From Geodermatophilus ruber (lineage in GTDB: Bacteria > Actinomycetota > Actinomycetes > Mycobacteriales > Geodermatophilaceae), in contig NZ_FOSW01000002.1 in the NCBI RefSeq assembly GCF_900114385.1, forward strand, positions 462,570 to 526,569: 64,000 bases of DNA, in the 5' to 3' direction. The notes under the pieces are model-generated. The model saw only the letters and a program-made list of their open reading frames with translations. It was not told where the DNA came from and ran no database searches. A program made the position numbers and the translations under genes. Shown here piece by piece: positions 24,384 through 32,060 of the stretch (positions within the stretch are counted from its first letter, which is position 1; the number at the start of each line of letters is the position of its first letter).

Positions 24384-26768
24384 TCAGCCGGGCAGCGGCG
24401 CGCCACGGCGCGGCCGCCACCGGGCCGCACGCAGCACCCGCGCCCGCAGGGCGGCCACCAGCGACGCCGGCCACAGCGCCGCCCGGAGCCGGGCGCCCCG
24501 GGGCGCGGTCCGCTGCAGCCCGCGCCGCGCCGTGACCAGCGCCGCGCGCAGCTCCGGATCCGCGGAGGCGCCCCCCGGCCGGGCGTAGCTGGCCACCTCC
24601 TCGGCCCGCGCCAGCAGGTGCACGGCGTCGACTGCCGCCTGGGCGGGCACGTGCCGGACACCGGCGCGGGAGCCGTCGACGACGGACCCGGCGAGCGCGG
24701 CGGCCACCTGCCGCGGGGTCCGTGCCGGATCGTGCGCCACACCCAGGTCCAGGGCGGTCGCCGACAGCTCGTCCCACAGCGCGGCGGCGCTGCCCTCGGC
24801 CAGGCGGCGCCGTCGCTGCAGGGCGCGCAGCCCCGCGGGGAGCGCGCCGAGCGCGGCCACCGCCAGGACCGCCGCCGTCCCGAGCAGCACCGGGCGCACC
24901 CGGTCGGTCGGCTCCTGGACCAGCGGTGCCGCCGGCGCGCCCTGCGGGACCCGGCCCGGCTGGGGGGCGGGCGCGGTCGGTCCCGGCAGCGGCGCGACCG
25001 GGGCCTCGACCCGGTCGTCGACCTGCTGGTCCTGGGGTCGCGGGGACCACGGCAGCTCCACCGCCCGGTCCGCGTCGATCGGCGTCGGGTCGAACGGCAC
25101 CCATCCCAGGTCGTCGAAGTAGACCTCCACCCACGCGTGCGCGTCGTCGCTGGTGACCAGCCGGCTGCCGTCGGGCTGCACCGTGCCGGGCGTGTAGCCG
25201 AGCACCACCCGCGCCGGCACGCCCGCCACGCGCACCAGCGCGGCCATCGCACCCGCGTACTGCTCGCAGTAACCCCGGCGCAGCCGCAGGAAGTCCAGGA
25301 GGTCGTCGCCGCTGGTCCCGGGAGCGGTGGAGAGGGAGTACTGGTAGCCGTTGGCCGGGTCGGTGAAGTGGGCGTAGATCGCCCGAACCCGCTCATAGGG
25401 GGTGGTGGCGCCGGCGGTCAACGTCTCCACCAGGCCGATCACGCCCGGATCCATCGGAGGCAGGGCCGTGAAGCGCTCGGCCACCGGGGAACCGGCCGGC
25501 AGGGGACCGGCCGTGACCAGCTCCCGCTCGGTCGGGCGAGGCTCCACCGAGACCACCGAGTACGTCCGCCCGGCCGTCGCGGTGTCCCGGCCGAAGACGG
25601 TGCTCGTGCCGGGGTCGAACCGCCACTGCTGCGGATCGTCCACGGTGACCGCCAGCGGGGAGAGGAACACCGGCAGGAAGCGGTCCTCGTGGCCGAGCGC
25701 GGTGATCAGCGCGTCGACCGGCCGGCCCTCGCGCCGTCCCGGGAGGGGGGCCAGCGCGTCGCTGTCGGCGACCGACATCTCGCCGTCGAGGTTTCCGAGC
25801 GACCAGCCCTGCGCCGCGTCGTACACCTCCAGTGCCACCACGCGCAGGTAGCCGGGGTCGTCGACGGAGGCGTCGACCCGCAGCAGGTCGATCGGCTCGT
25901 CGAGGGTCAGCTGGCCCTGCAACGCGGCGGCGGGATCCAGGGCGGTCCCGGTGGACCCGCCCCCGGAGCCCGGACCCAGGCCGGCGGTGACCCTGCCCTC
26001 GGCCAGGGTGGGGACGACGGCGCCGACCACCACGCCCAGCACCACCGCGACGACCGCGGTGCGCAGGGCGGGGAGCGTGCCGGCGAGCATCGACCGGCGG
26101 CCCCAGAGGGGCTGGTTGCCCACCCGGCGCTGCTGGTCGGACCACAGCAGCAGGGCCAGCCCGGCGGCCGGCGCGGCGACCGCGAGCAAGCCGATCGACC
26201 CGGTCACGGTGCTCACCGGGACGCAGAAGAGGACCAGCAGCCCCAGCCCGGCCAGCGCCGGCTGCCGGCCCGCCACGGTGATGAGGTCGACGACGACGGC
26301 GACACCGCCGACCATCAGCACCGTCAGGGCCACCAGCCCGGTCAGCGGCAGCGCAGGGGGCGCCTGCTCACGCAGCTCCGCGGAGCCGTCGGTGAACACC
26401 GACGCCAGCTCGGGCAGGCTCGCCGGCGTGGGGAACCACCCCAGGAACGCCGTCGCCGGCGCGAACAGCGCCGTCAGCAAGCAGGCCAGCAGGGCCAGTT
26501 GCCCCAGCGGGACCAGCAGGACGCCGAGGCCGCCCCACAGCGCCGGCACCGGCCGCCCGCCCGAGAGCCCGGCCCACAGCAAGGACCCGGCGGCGCGCAG
26601 CGCCAGCCCGCCGGCGGCGACGACGGCCACGGCCGCCAGCACCGGCGGCAACCACGACCGGCCGGCGAACACCGGGACCAGGGCGAGGGTGCCCAGCGCG
26701 GTGGCGACGGCCGCGGCCAGCGTCGTGCCGGCGTCCTGGAGGGTCGCGCCGGCGGGGGAGCCGGTCAT
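24384..26768 (-). CDS. Transglutaminase-like membrane protein (TgpA family)
   Basis: 794-residue TgpA-type protein. The N-terminal third (DUF3488) has about six to seven membrane helices, then an extracytoplasmic transglutaminase core with catalytic C501 (GYCEQYA), H544 (DAHAWVE) and D560 (FDPTP), another membrane helix near 630-655, and a cytoplasmic DUF4129 domain. TgpA with MoxR and DUF58 partners forms a widely conserved module; in Pseudomonas TgpA is essential, its substrate being unknown. The ATG at 26768 overlaps the DUF58 stop by ATGA. Placement next to mraZ suggests a cell-envelope role. Confidence 0.9.
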   Translation of the reverse strand: MTGSPAGATLQDAGTTLAAAVATALGTLALVPVFAGRSWLPPVLAAVAVVAAGGLALRAAGSLLWAGLSGGRPVPALWGGLGVLLVPLGQLALLACLLTALFAPATAFLGWFPTPASLPELASVFTDGSAELREQAPPALPLTGLVALTVLMVGGVAVVVDLITVAGRQPALAGLGLLVLFCVPVSTVTGSIGLLAVAAPAAGLALLLWSDQQRRVGNQPLWGRRSMLAGTLPALRTAVVAVVLGVVVGAVVPTLAEGRVTAGLGPGSGGGSTGTALDPAAALQGQLTLDEPIDLLRVDASVDDPGYLRVVALEVYDAAQGWSLGNLDGEMSVADSDALAPLPGRREGRPVDALITALGHEDRFLPVFLSPLAVTVDDPQQWRFDPGTSTVFGRDTATAGRTYSVVSVEPRPTERELVTAGPLPAGSPVAERFTALPPMDPGVIGLVETLTAGATTPYERVRAIYAHFTDPANGYQYSLSTAPGTSGDDLLDFLRLRRGYCEQYAGAMAALVRVAGVPARVVLGYTPGTVQPDGSRLVTSDDAHAWVEVYFDDLGWVPFDPTPIDADRAVELPWSPRPQDQQVDDRVEAPVAPLPGPTAPAPQPGRVPQGAPAAPLVQEPTDRVRPVLLGTAAVLAVAALGALPAGLRALQRRRRLAEGSAAALWDELSATALDLGVAHDPARTPRQVAAALAGSVVDGSRAGVRHVPAQAAVDAVHLLARAEEVASYARPGGASADPELRAALVTARRGLQRTAPRGARLRAALWPASLVAALRARVLRAARWRPRRGAPLPG

Positions 26769-28138
26769 GCCGGCACGCCGCGCGGGCCCGGGGCCGGTGC
26801 CAGCCCGTGCCGGGCGAGCCGGGCCCATACCGAGGCGAGGGAGTCCTCGGCCCCGGCCGCCACGACCTGCCAGCCGCTCGCGCGGAGCAGCTCGGCGGCG
26901 GCCTCCTGCTGCCGGGTCAGCTCCGCGTGCGCCCCGGCGGAGGACGACCTCCGGGCGGGCGGCACACCGGTCCCGGCCCAGCTGCCGATGTCGGTGAGCA
27001 CGGCCAGGTCGGTGATCGGTCCGGACCGCGCCCGCACCAGCTCCGCCGCCTCGTCCGGGCCGAGCGCCCCGAGCAGGGCGACGACCGGGCCGTCGCCCGC
27101 GGTCCGGGCCAGCAGGTCCAGGCCAGGGCCCAGGCCGGAGACCCGGGAAGGACCCACGGCGGCCAGCCGGTCCAGCAGCTCCCCGGGGCCCAGGCCGCCG
27201 CGGTGCTCGGTCGGCGTCAGCTCGCCGGCGTCGGTGACCACGCGCAGAACCGCGCCCCGGCGGATCAGCTCGGTGCCGATGCTCGCCGCCGCCTCGATCA
27301 GCCACTCCAGGCTGTCCGCCGGTGGCGCGTCGTCGTGCGCCGTCGGCGGGCGGTGGCCGGCCGTGCGTCCCCGGGCCAGCAGGTGCGCGCGGCTGCGGGT
27401 GTCCAGCAGCACGGTGGCCTGCGCCCGCCAGGGCCGCTCCTCCAGCCGCACCATCAGCTCGCCGGTGCGCGCGGTCGCCCGCCAGTGCACCTTGCGCAGG
27501 TCGTCGCCGTGCCGGTAGGCGCGGGTGCTGACGTCGTCCTCGCCGTGGACGGCGAACGACCGGCGGGCGCCCTGCCCGCCGCCGCCGTGCCCGCCGGCCG
27601 GGCCGCCCGGGCCGAGGGGCAGCACCCGCGGTACCACCACCACTGGTGCGCTGTCGATGCCCGTGACGCTGCGCAGCACCAGCCCGAACGGGTCGACCAG
27701 CCGCAGCCGCAGCGGGCCGAGGCGGAAGTGGCCGCGGCGCAGCCCGTGCACCCGGTACTGCAGGGACGCCGTGCCGCCCCCGGCCAGCCGCTCCACCACG
27801 AACTCGGGGGAGGGGCCCAGGTCGGCCGGCACCGACTCGGCCAGCAGCCAGAGCCCCCCGGCGCCCTGGCTCGAGTTGGTGACCTCGAGCCGGACCTCGG
27901 CGGACCCGCCCCGCGGCACCCGCGAAGGGCTCACCGTCCGGCGGGAGGAGACCCGGAAGCGGCGCCGGGCGACGGTCGCGGCCGACAGCAGCGGCAGGGC
28001 GAGGACGAAGACCGCGATCTGGGTGAGCGGCCGCTCCCCGAGCAGCACGCCGAGGGCCAGGAGGGTGAGCCCCGCGGCCACGAGGCACCGCCCGCGCAGC
28101 GTGAGCGAGGACAGCGCTGTCGCGACCGGCCCCCGCAC
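26765..28138 (-). CDS. DUF58 domain protein
   Basis: 457-residue protein with two N-terminal membrane helices (about 15-52), an immunoglobulin-like extracellular-type region, and a vWA-like DUF58 core marked by the signature TRAYRHGDDLRKVHWRATA (R-x-Y-x2-G-D-x2-R-x-I/V-x-W). An ATA-rich Pro linker splits the second half. DUF58 proteins partner MoxR ATPases, which are thought to act as chaperones for vWA-type proteins. The GTG at 28138 comes two bases after the MoxR stop, and the stop overlaps tgpA, so the three are co-translated. Confidence 0.88.
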   Translation of the reverse strand: MRGPVATALSSLTLRGRCLVAAGLTLLALGVLLGERPLTQIAVFVLALPLLSAATVARRRFRVSSRRTVSPSRVPRGGSAEVRLEVTNSSQGAGGLWLLAESVPADLGPSPEFVVERLAGGGTASLQYRVHGLRRGHFRLGPLRLRLVDPFGLVLRSVTGIDSAPVVVVPRVLPLGPGGPAGGHGGGGQGARRSFAVHGEDDVSTRAYRHGDDLRKVHWRATARTGELMVRLEERPWRAQATVLLDTRSRAHLLARGRTAGHRPPTAHDDAPPADSLEWLIEAAASIGTELIRRGAVLRVVTDAGELTPTEHRGGLGPGELLDRLAAVGPSRVSGLGPGLDLLARTAGDGPVVALLGALGPDEAAELVRARSGPITDLAVLTDIGSWAGTGVPPARRSSSAGAHAELTRQQEAAAELLRASGWQVVAAGAEDSLASVWARLARHGLAPAPGPRGVPA

Positions 28139-28140
28139 GG

Positions 28141-29124
28141 TCAGCGTCCGCGCGGGACGGGCACGGTCGCCAGCAGGTCGCTCACCACCTGCTCGGCGCT
28201 GCGCCGACCGGCCGCCGCGTCCGACGAGAGCAGCAGTCGGTGGCTCAGCACCGGCAGGGCCACCGTCTGGACGTCGTCGGGCAGCACGTGGTCGCGGCCG
28301 GCGAGCGCTGCGGCGGCCCGGGCGGTGCGCAGCAGCTGCAGCCCGGCCCGCGGGGAGGCGCCCAGGCGCAGGTGCGGGGAGCGGCGGGTGGCCTCCACCA
28401 GGGTGACCACGTACCGGCGGACGGCCTCGGACACGTGCAGCGTTCCCACGGCGGCCACCAGCGCGCGGACGGTCGCCGCGTCGGCCACCGCGGTCAGCGA
28501 CGCGAGCGGGTCGGTCGTGACCAGGTCGTCGAGCATGGCCAGCTCGGCCTCGCGGTCGGGGTAGCCCATCGACACCCGCGCGGTGAACCGGTCGCGCTGC
28601 GCCTCGGGGAGGGGATAGGTGCCCTCCATCTCGATGGGGTTCTGGGTGGCCATCACCAGGAACGGGCGGGCCAGCTCGTAGCTGACCCCATCGACCGTCA
28701 CCTGCCGCTCCGCCATGCACTCCAGCAACGCCGACTGCGTCTTGGGCGAGGCGCGGTTGATCTCGTCGGCGACGACGATGTTCGCGAACACCGCGCCGGG
28801 CTTGAACTCGAACGCGCGGCTCTCCTGGTCGTAGATCGCCACACCGGTCACGTCGCTCGGCAGCAGGTCGGGCGTGAACTGGATGCGCCGCACGCTCGCG
28901 TCGATCGAGGCGGCCAGCGCCTTGGCCAGCGTCGTCTTGCCCACGCCGGGCACGTCCTCGACCAGCAGGTGGCCCTCGGCGAGCAGGACCACGAGCGCCA
29001 GGTGCACGACGTCGGGCTTGCCGTGGACGACGCGGGCCATGTTCGCCGCGATGCGCGCTCCCTCGGCCGCGACGTCGACCGAGGAGCCGGCCGTCCCGTC
29101 AGCGGTACGTGTCACCTCGGTCAC
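28141..29124 (-). CDS. MoxR-family AAA+ ATPase
   Basis: 327-residue AAA+ ATPase of the MoxR subgroup. Walker A is VPGVGKTTLAK (58-68), Walker B with the MoxR-type VVADEINRASPKTQSALLE follows, then sensor 1 in VMATQNPIEMEGTYPLPEAQ and an arginine finger region QRDRF. The helical lid carries the usual LGASPRAGLQLLR. It heads the moxR-DUF58-tgpA operon and probably remodels a DUF58/vWA-containing membrane complex. The GTG at 29124 is the first plausible start; a longer frame upstream is GC-shadow sequence. The gene diverges from mraZ. Confidence 0.9.
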   Translation of the reverse strand: MTEVTRTADGTAGSSVDVAAEGARIAANMARVVHGKPDVVHLALVVLLAEGHLLVEDVPGVGKTTLAKALAASIDASVRRIQFTPDLLPSDVTGVAIYDQESRAFEFKPGAVFANIVVADEINRASPKTQSALLECMAERQVTVDGVSYELARPFLVMATQNPIEMEGTYPLPEAQRDRFTARVSMGYPDREAELAMLDDLVTTDPLASLTAVADAATVRALVAAVGTLHVSEAVRRYVVTLVEATRRSPHLRLGASPRAGLQLLRTARAAAALAGRDHVLPDDVQTVALPVLSHRLLLSSDAAAGRRSAEQVVSDLLATVPVPRGR

Positions 29125-29346
29125 ATGGCCACGGTACGTGCGCGCAGCGGCGCTCGGGCGATCGCGCGGAGTGACCGGCCTGCTCCCCCCACTTTCGGGG
29201 CGCTGGGGCCGCCGCCGGAGGCCGTGACCGTCCGCGACGGCGGGCAGGTCGAAGGGCCCGCGGGTGGGGCGCCGGGGGCCGCCGCGGCCGTCGCGACGAC
29301 GGCGCGCTGACCTGCGCGAGCGGCGGTGGGGAGGGCCGGTCACGAC

Positions 29347-29382
29347 ATGGTGTCGAGTGGTGTCCAGTGGGGGCCAGTGGGT
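29347..29382 (+). promoter_or_regulatory. MraZ operator: four TGG-G/T repeats at 10-bp spacing
   Basis: TGGTG, TGGTG, TGGGG and TGGGT begin at 29348, 29358, 29368 and 29378, exactly one helical turn apart, followed by a TANNNT-like TACTGT at 29383. Known MraZ proteins bind TGGGN direct repeats with 5-nt spacers, so this is an autoregulatory site for the dcw operon. The remaining 29125-29461 sequence shows no gene. Confidence 0.8.
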
Positions 29383-29461
29383 TACTGTGTGGCCCGGTGG
29401 GGAGGCAGGGCCCGGACGGGTCCCCGCAATCCGTGGGAGGACCAATGGGGGAGGTGATCCG

Positions 29462-29896
29462 GTGTTCGTCGGCAGCTATCCGCTGCGGCTGGACGAGAAG
29501 GGCCGGCTCGCACTCCCCGTCCGCTTCCGCGAGCAGGTGGCCGGCGGCATGGTGATCAAGAAGGGCCAGGAGCGCTGCATCTACGGCCTCACCATGGCCC
29601 GCGTCGCCGAGCAGAGCGCCGCTGCCGCCGCGATGGCGCCCTCCGACACCGCGGCCGCCCGCATGCGGGCCCGCATGAGCTTCGGGTCGATGGTCGAGGT
29701 CGAGCCGGACAAGACCGGCCGCATCACCATCCCCGTCAACCTGCGGGAGTACGCCGGCCTCGACCGCGACGTCGTCGTGGTCGGCGTCGACACCCGCTTC
29801 GAGATCTGGGACTCCGCCACCTGGGACGCCTACGTGGCCGAGCAGGAGGCCAGCTACGCCGAGATGGAGAGCGAGGGGATGCCCACCCTCTCCTGA
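29462..29896 (+). CDS. mraZ: Transcriptional regulator MraZ
   Basis: 144-residue MraZ with two SpoVT/AbrB-type beta-barrel halves. The first repeat opens FVGSYPLRLDEKGRLALPVRF (conserved Asp-x-Lys-Gly-Arg DNA-binding loop); the second has VEVEPDKTGRITIPVNLREY. It forms a ring and represses the dcw promoter by binding direct repeats, which are seen upstream. GGGGGAGGTGAT before the GTG at 29462 fixes the start; an ATG at 29444 lies in another frame. First gene of the division and cell wall cluster. Normal family length. Confidence 0.95.
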   Translation: MFVGSYPLRLDEKGRLALPVRFREQVAGGMVIKKGQERCIYGLTMARVAEQSAAAAAMAPSDTAAARMRARMSFGSMVEVEPDKTGRITIPVNLREYAGLDRDVVVVGVDTRFEIWDSATWDAYVAEQEASYAEMESEGMPTLS

Positions 29897-29936
29897 TCCG
29901 TCCCGTCCCCCCGACCCCTCCGCGCCCCACCCCGAC

Positions 29937-30068
29937 CGAGCCGACTTCCCCGCGGCTCGACCGGACGGCCCGAGCCGCCTTCCCCGCGGCTCGGACTCCC
30001 GCGGCGTCCGGAGGAGATCCACCGCCCGATCGGGCGCGACGCCGGCCGGCTTCCCCGCCGGAGCCGGC
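29937..30068 (+). ncRNA. mraW-leader RNA: three hairpins with CUUCCCC loops
   Basis: Three stem-loops lie in the 429-bp mraZ-rsmH gap: 29937-29959 (7-bp stem, loop ACUUCCCCG), 29970-29994 (9-bp stem, loop CUUCCCC) and 30041-30068 (two-part stem, loop UUCCCC). This corresponds in place and appearance to the mraW RNA motif reported for Actinomycetales as I remember it; C-rich loops of this kind occur in actinobacterial small RNAs. The rest of the gap is C-rich with no reading frame of coding character; another ACTTCCCCG near 30107 lacks a good stem. Confidence 0.7.
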
Positions 30069-30325
30069 GCGAGCCCTCCCCGTCCCCGCGGGGCACCTCC
30101 TGACGCACTTCCCCGGCGCCAGGCGGCCCCGCGGGGGGCGGGCCGGGCGTCGGGTCGCTCGGGCGCCCCACCTCGCCCCACCTGCCCCACCGCGCCCCAC
30201 CCCGGGGCGCGTCCGCCCCCGAACACGCCGCCGCGCTCCCCCCGCCGCCCCGCGCCCCGCGCCACCATGGACCCGCCGTGCCCGGGCCCGGAGCCCCACC
30301 CCGATCCGTTCAGGAGCCGTCGACG

Positions 30326-31303
30326 ATGAGCAGCACCGAGCCGGCGCCCAGCGCGGTGCACGTGCCCGTCCTGCTCGAGCGGGTGACCGAGCTGCTCGCC
30401 CCCGCGTGCGCCGCCGACGGCGCCGTCCTCCTCGACGCCACGCTCGGCCTGGCCGGGCACTCCCTGGCCCTGCTCCGCGCCCACCCCGGCCTGCGGCTGA
30501 TCGGGCTGGACCGGGACCCGGACGCCCGCGCCGAGGCCACCCGCCGGATCGAGGCCGCGGGCTTCGGTGACCGGGCGACCGTCGTCCCCGCGGTCTTCGA
30601 CGAGCTGCCCGACGTCCTCGCCCGGCTGGGGCTGGAGGAGGTGCAGGCCGTGCTGTTCGACCTGGGCGTCTCCTCCCTGCAGCTCGACCGGCCCGACCGC
30701 GGTTTCAGCTACGCAGCCGACGCCCCGCTGGACATGCGCATGGACCCGTCGGCGCCCCGCACCGCCGCCGAGGTGGTGAACACCTACTCCGCCGCCGAGC
30801 TCACCCGGGTGCTGCGGACCTACGGCGAGGAGCGCTTCGCCGCCCGCATCGCCCGGGCCATCGAGCGGGAACGGGTCCGCGAGCCGTTCACCCGGACCGG
30901 CCGGCTCGCCGAGCTCGTGCGGGAGTCGATCCCCGCCGCCACGCGCCGCACCGGGGGGCACCCGGCGAAGCGGACCTTCCAGGCGCTGCGGATCGAGGTC
31001 AACGACGAACTCGGCGTCCTCGAGCGGGCGCTGCCCGCGGCGCTGGACGCGCTCGCCGTCGGCGGGCGGATCGCGGTCATCACGTTCCACTCGCTGGAGG
31101 ACCGCATCGTCAAGCAGACGCTGGCCGCCGGGGCCACCGACCGCACCCCGCCGGAGCTGCCCCTCCCGCTGCCCGAGTACGGGCCGACGCTGCGGCTGCT
31201 CACCCGCGGCGGGGAGGCGCCCGCGCCGGAGGAGACCGCGGTCAACCCCCGTGCCGCGTCCGCCCGCGTGCGGGCCGCCGAGCGCATCCGGCGGGCCAGG
31301 TGA
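30326..31303 (+). CDS. rsmH: 16S rRNA m4C1402 methyltransferase RsmH (MraW)
   Basis: 325-residue RsmH, methylating N4 of C1402 in 16S rRNA. Seen: [13 protein letters not shown] start, SAM-binding [16 protein letters not shown] (DATLGxGGH motif with Leu for the usual Gly), [28 protein letters not shown] and the PLDMRMD signature, [15 protein letters not shown], and [15 protein letters not shown] precedes the ATG at 30326. In the dcw cluster it follows the leader with C-rich hairpins. Slightly divergent glycine loop, otherwise ordinary. Confidence 0.95.
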   Translation: MSSTEPAPSAVHVPVLLERVTELLAPACAADGAVLLDATLGLAGHSLALLRAHPGLRLIGLDRDPDARAEATRRIEAAGFGDRATVVPAVFDELPDVLARLGLEEVQAVLFDLGVSSLQLDRPDRGFSYAADAPLDMRMDPSAPRTAAEVVNTYSAAELTRVLRTYGEERFAARIARAIERERVREPFTRTGRLAELVRESIPAATRRTGGHPAKRTFQALRIEVNDELGVLERALPAALDALAVGGRIAVITFHSLEDRIVKQTLAAGATDRTPPELPLPLPEYGPTLRLLTRGGEAPAPEETAVNPRAASARVRAAERIRRAR

Positions 31304-31376
31304 GCGAGCTCGCGAGCGCACCCGTGGGCACAGCAGCGCCGCGAATGCGGCTGACGAGCACCAGCGAGGAGGCCGC

Positions 31377-32057
31377 ATGAGCGCCACCGCCCGGGCCGCC
31401 GGCTCCCCGTCGGACCCCGGCCCGCCGCTGCGGTCGACCTCCCGCGCCGCCCCCCGGCCCGTGCGGGCCGCCGCGCCCCTGAAGCCGGCGCCCCCGAAGC
31501 CGGCGACCCCGAAGCCGGCGGCCCGGACGAAGCCGGCGGACCGGACGGTGTCCCGCCCGGGCCGCACCCGCACCTCCACCGCCCGCACCTCCACCGCCCG
31601 CACCTCCACCGCCGGTGCCACCGCGCCGCGGGCCCGGGCCGCCCGGCCGAGCACGCCGCTGGCCCGCCCGGCCGCCGTGGCCGGACGGGTCAGCGCAGCA
31701 CTCGGCCGGCGGGCCGCCGTCGCCACCCGGCGGGCGCCGTTCGTCCTCCTGGTGGTCGCCCTGCTGGTCGCCACGACCCTCGGGCTGCTGTTCCTCAACA
31801 CCGCCATCGCGGTGAACTCGCTCCAGGCCACCGCGCTGCGGGAGGCGAACGCGGAGCGGGCCGAGGACGTGCAGCGGCTCGAGCAGCAGGTCATCGCCGG
31901 CGGCACCCCCGCGCAGCTGGCCGCCGCCGCCACCGCCGCCGGGCTGGTCCCCGCCGGCGCCGCCGCCTACCTGGTCATCGGCGACGACGGGACGGCGACC
32001 CTGCGCGGCGCCCCCGCGCCGGCCGCGGACCCGGCCGCCCCCGAGGGCGGGGACTGA
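31377..32057 (+). CDS. ftsL: FtsL-like bitopic septation protein
   Basis: 226-residue protein in the ftsL position between rsmH and ftsI. A long Pro/Ala/Lys/Arg-rich cytoplasmic tail (1-115) with Lys-Pro-Ala and Thr-Ser-Thr-Ala-Arg repeats precedes one membrane helix (about 120-142, FVLLVVALLVATTLGLLFL). A short periplasmic-side heptad-like coiled coil (about 150-170) and an Ala/Pro tail follow. This topology is that of actinobacterial FtsL, which joins FtsQ and FtsB in activating FtsW/FtsI; sequence identity in the family is low, so the call rests on place and topology. GGAGG stands upstream of the ATG at 31377. Confidence 0.75.
   Translation: MSATARAAGSPSDPGPPLRSTSRAAPRPVRAAAPLKPAPPKPATPKPAARTKPADRTVSRPGRTRTSTARTSTARTSTAGATAPRARAARPSTPLARPAAVAGRVSAALGRRAAVATRRAPFVLLVVALLVATTLGLLFLNTAIAVNSLQATALREANAERAEDVQRLEQQVIAGGTPAQLAAAATAAGLVPAGAAAYLVIGDDGTATLRGAPAPAADPAAPEGGD
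31572..31616 (+). repeat. Three tandem 15-bp repeats in the ftsL-like gene
   Basis: Three copies of ACCTCCACCGCCCGC (the last ends GGT) start at 31572, 31587 and 31602 and encode Thr-Ser-Thr-Ala-Arg units in the basic cytoplasmic tail. Slippage could change the tail length without breaking the frame. Confidence 0.8.
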
Positions 32058-32060
32058 CCG

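Noticed and set aside
29444..29555. ATG 29444 as a start for mraZ or a leader peptide
   Set aside because: It is in a different frame from mraZ, and the purine-rich sequence after it is the mraZ ribosome site.
29897..30325. Coding gene between mraZ and rsmH
   Set aside because: The sequence is C-rich hairpins without a frame showing the usual third-position bias; a leader RNA explains it better.
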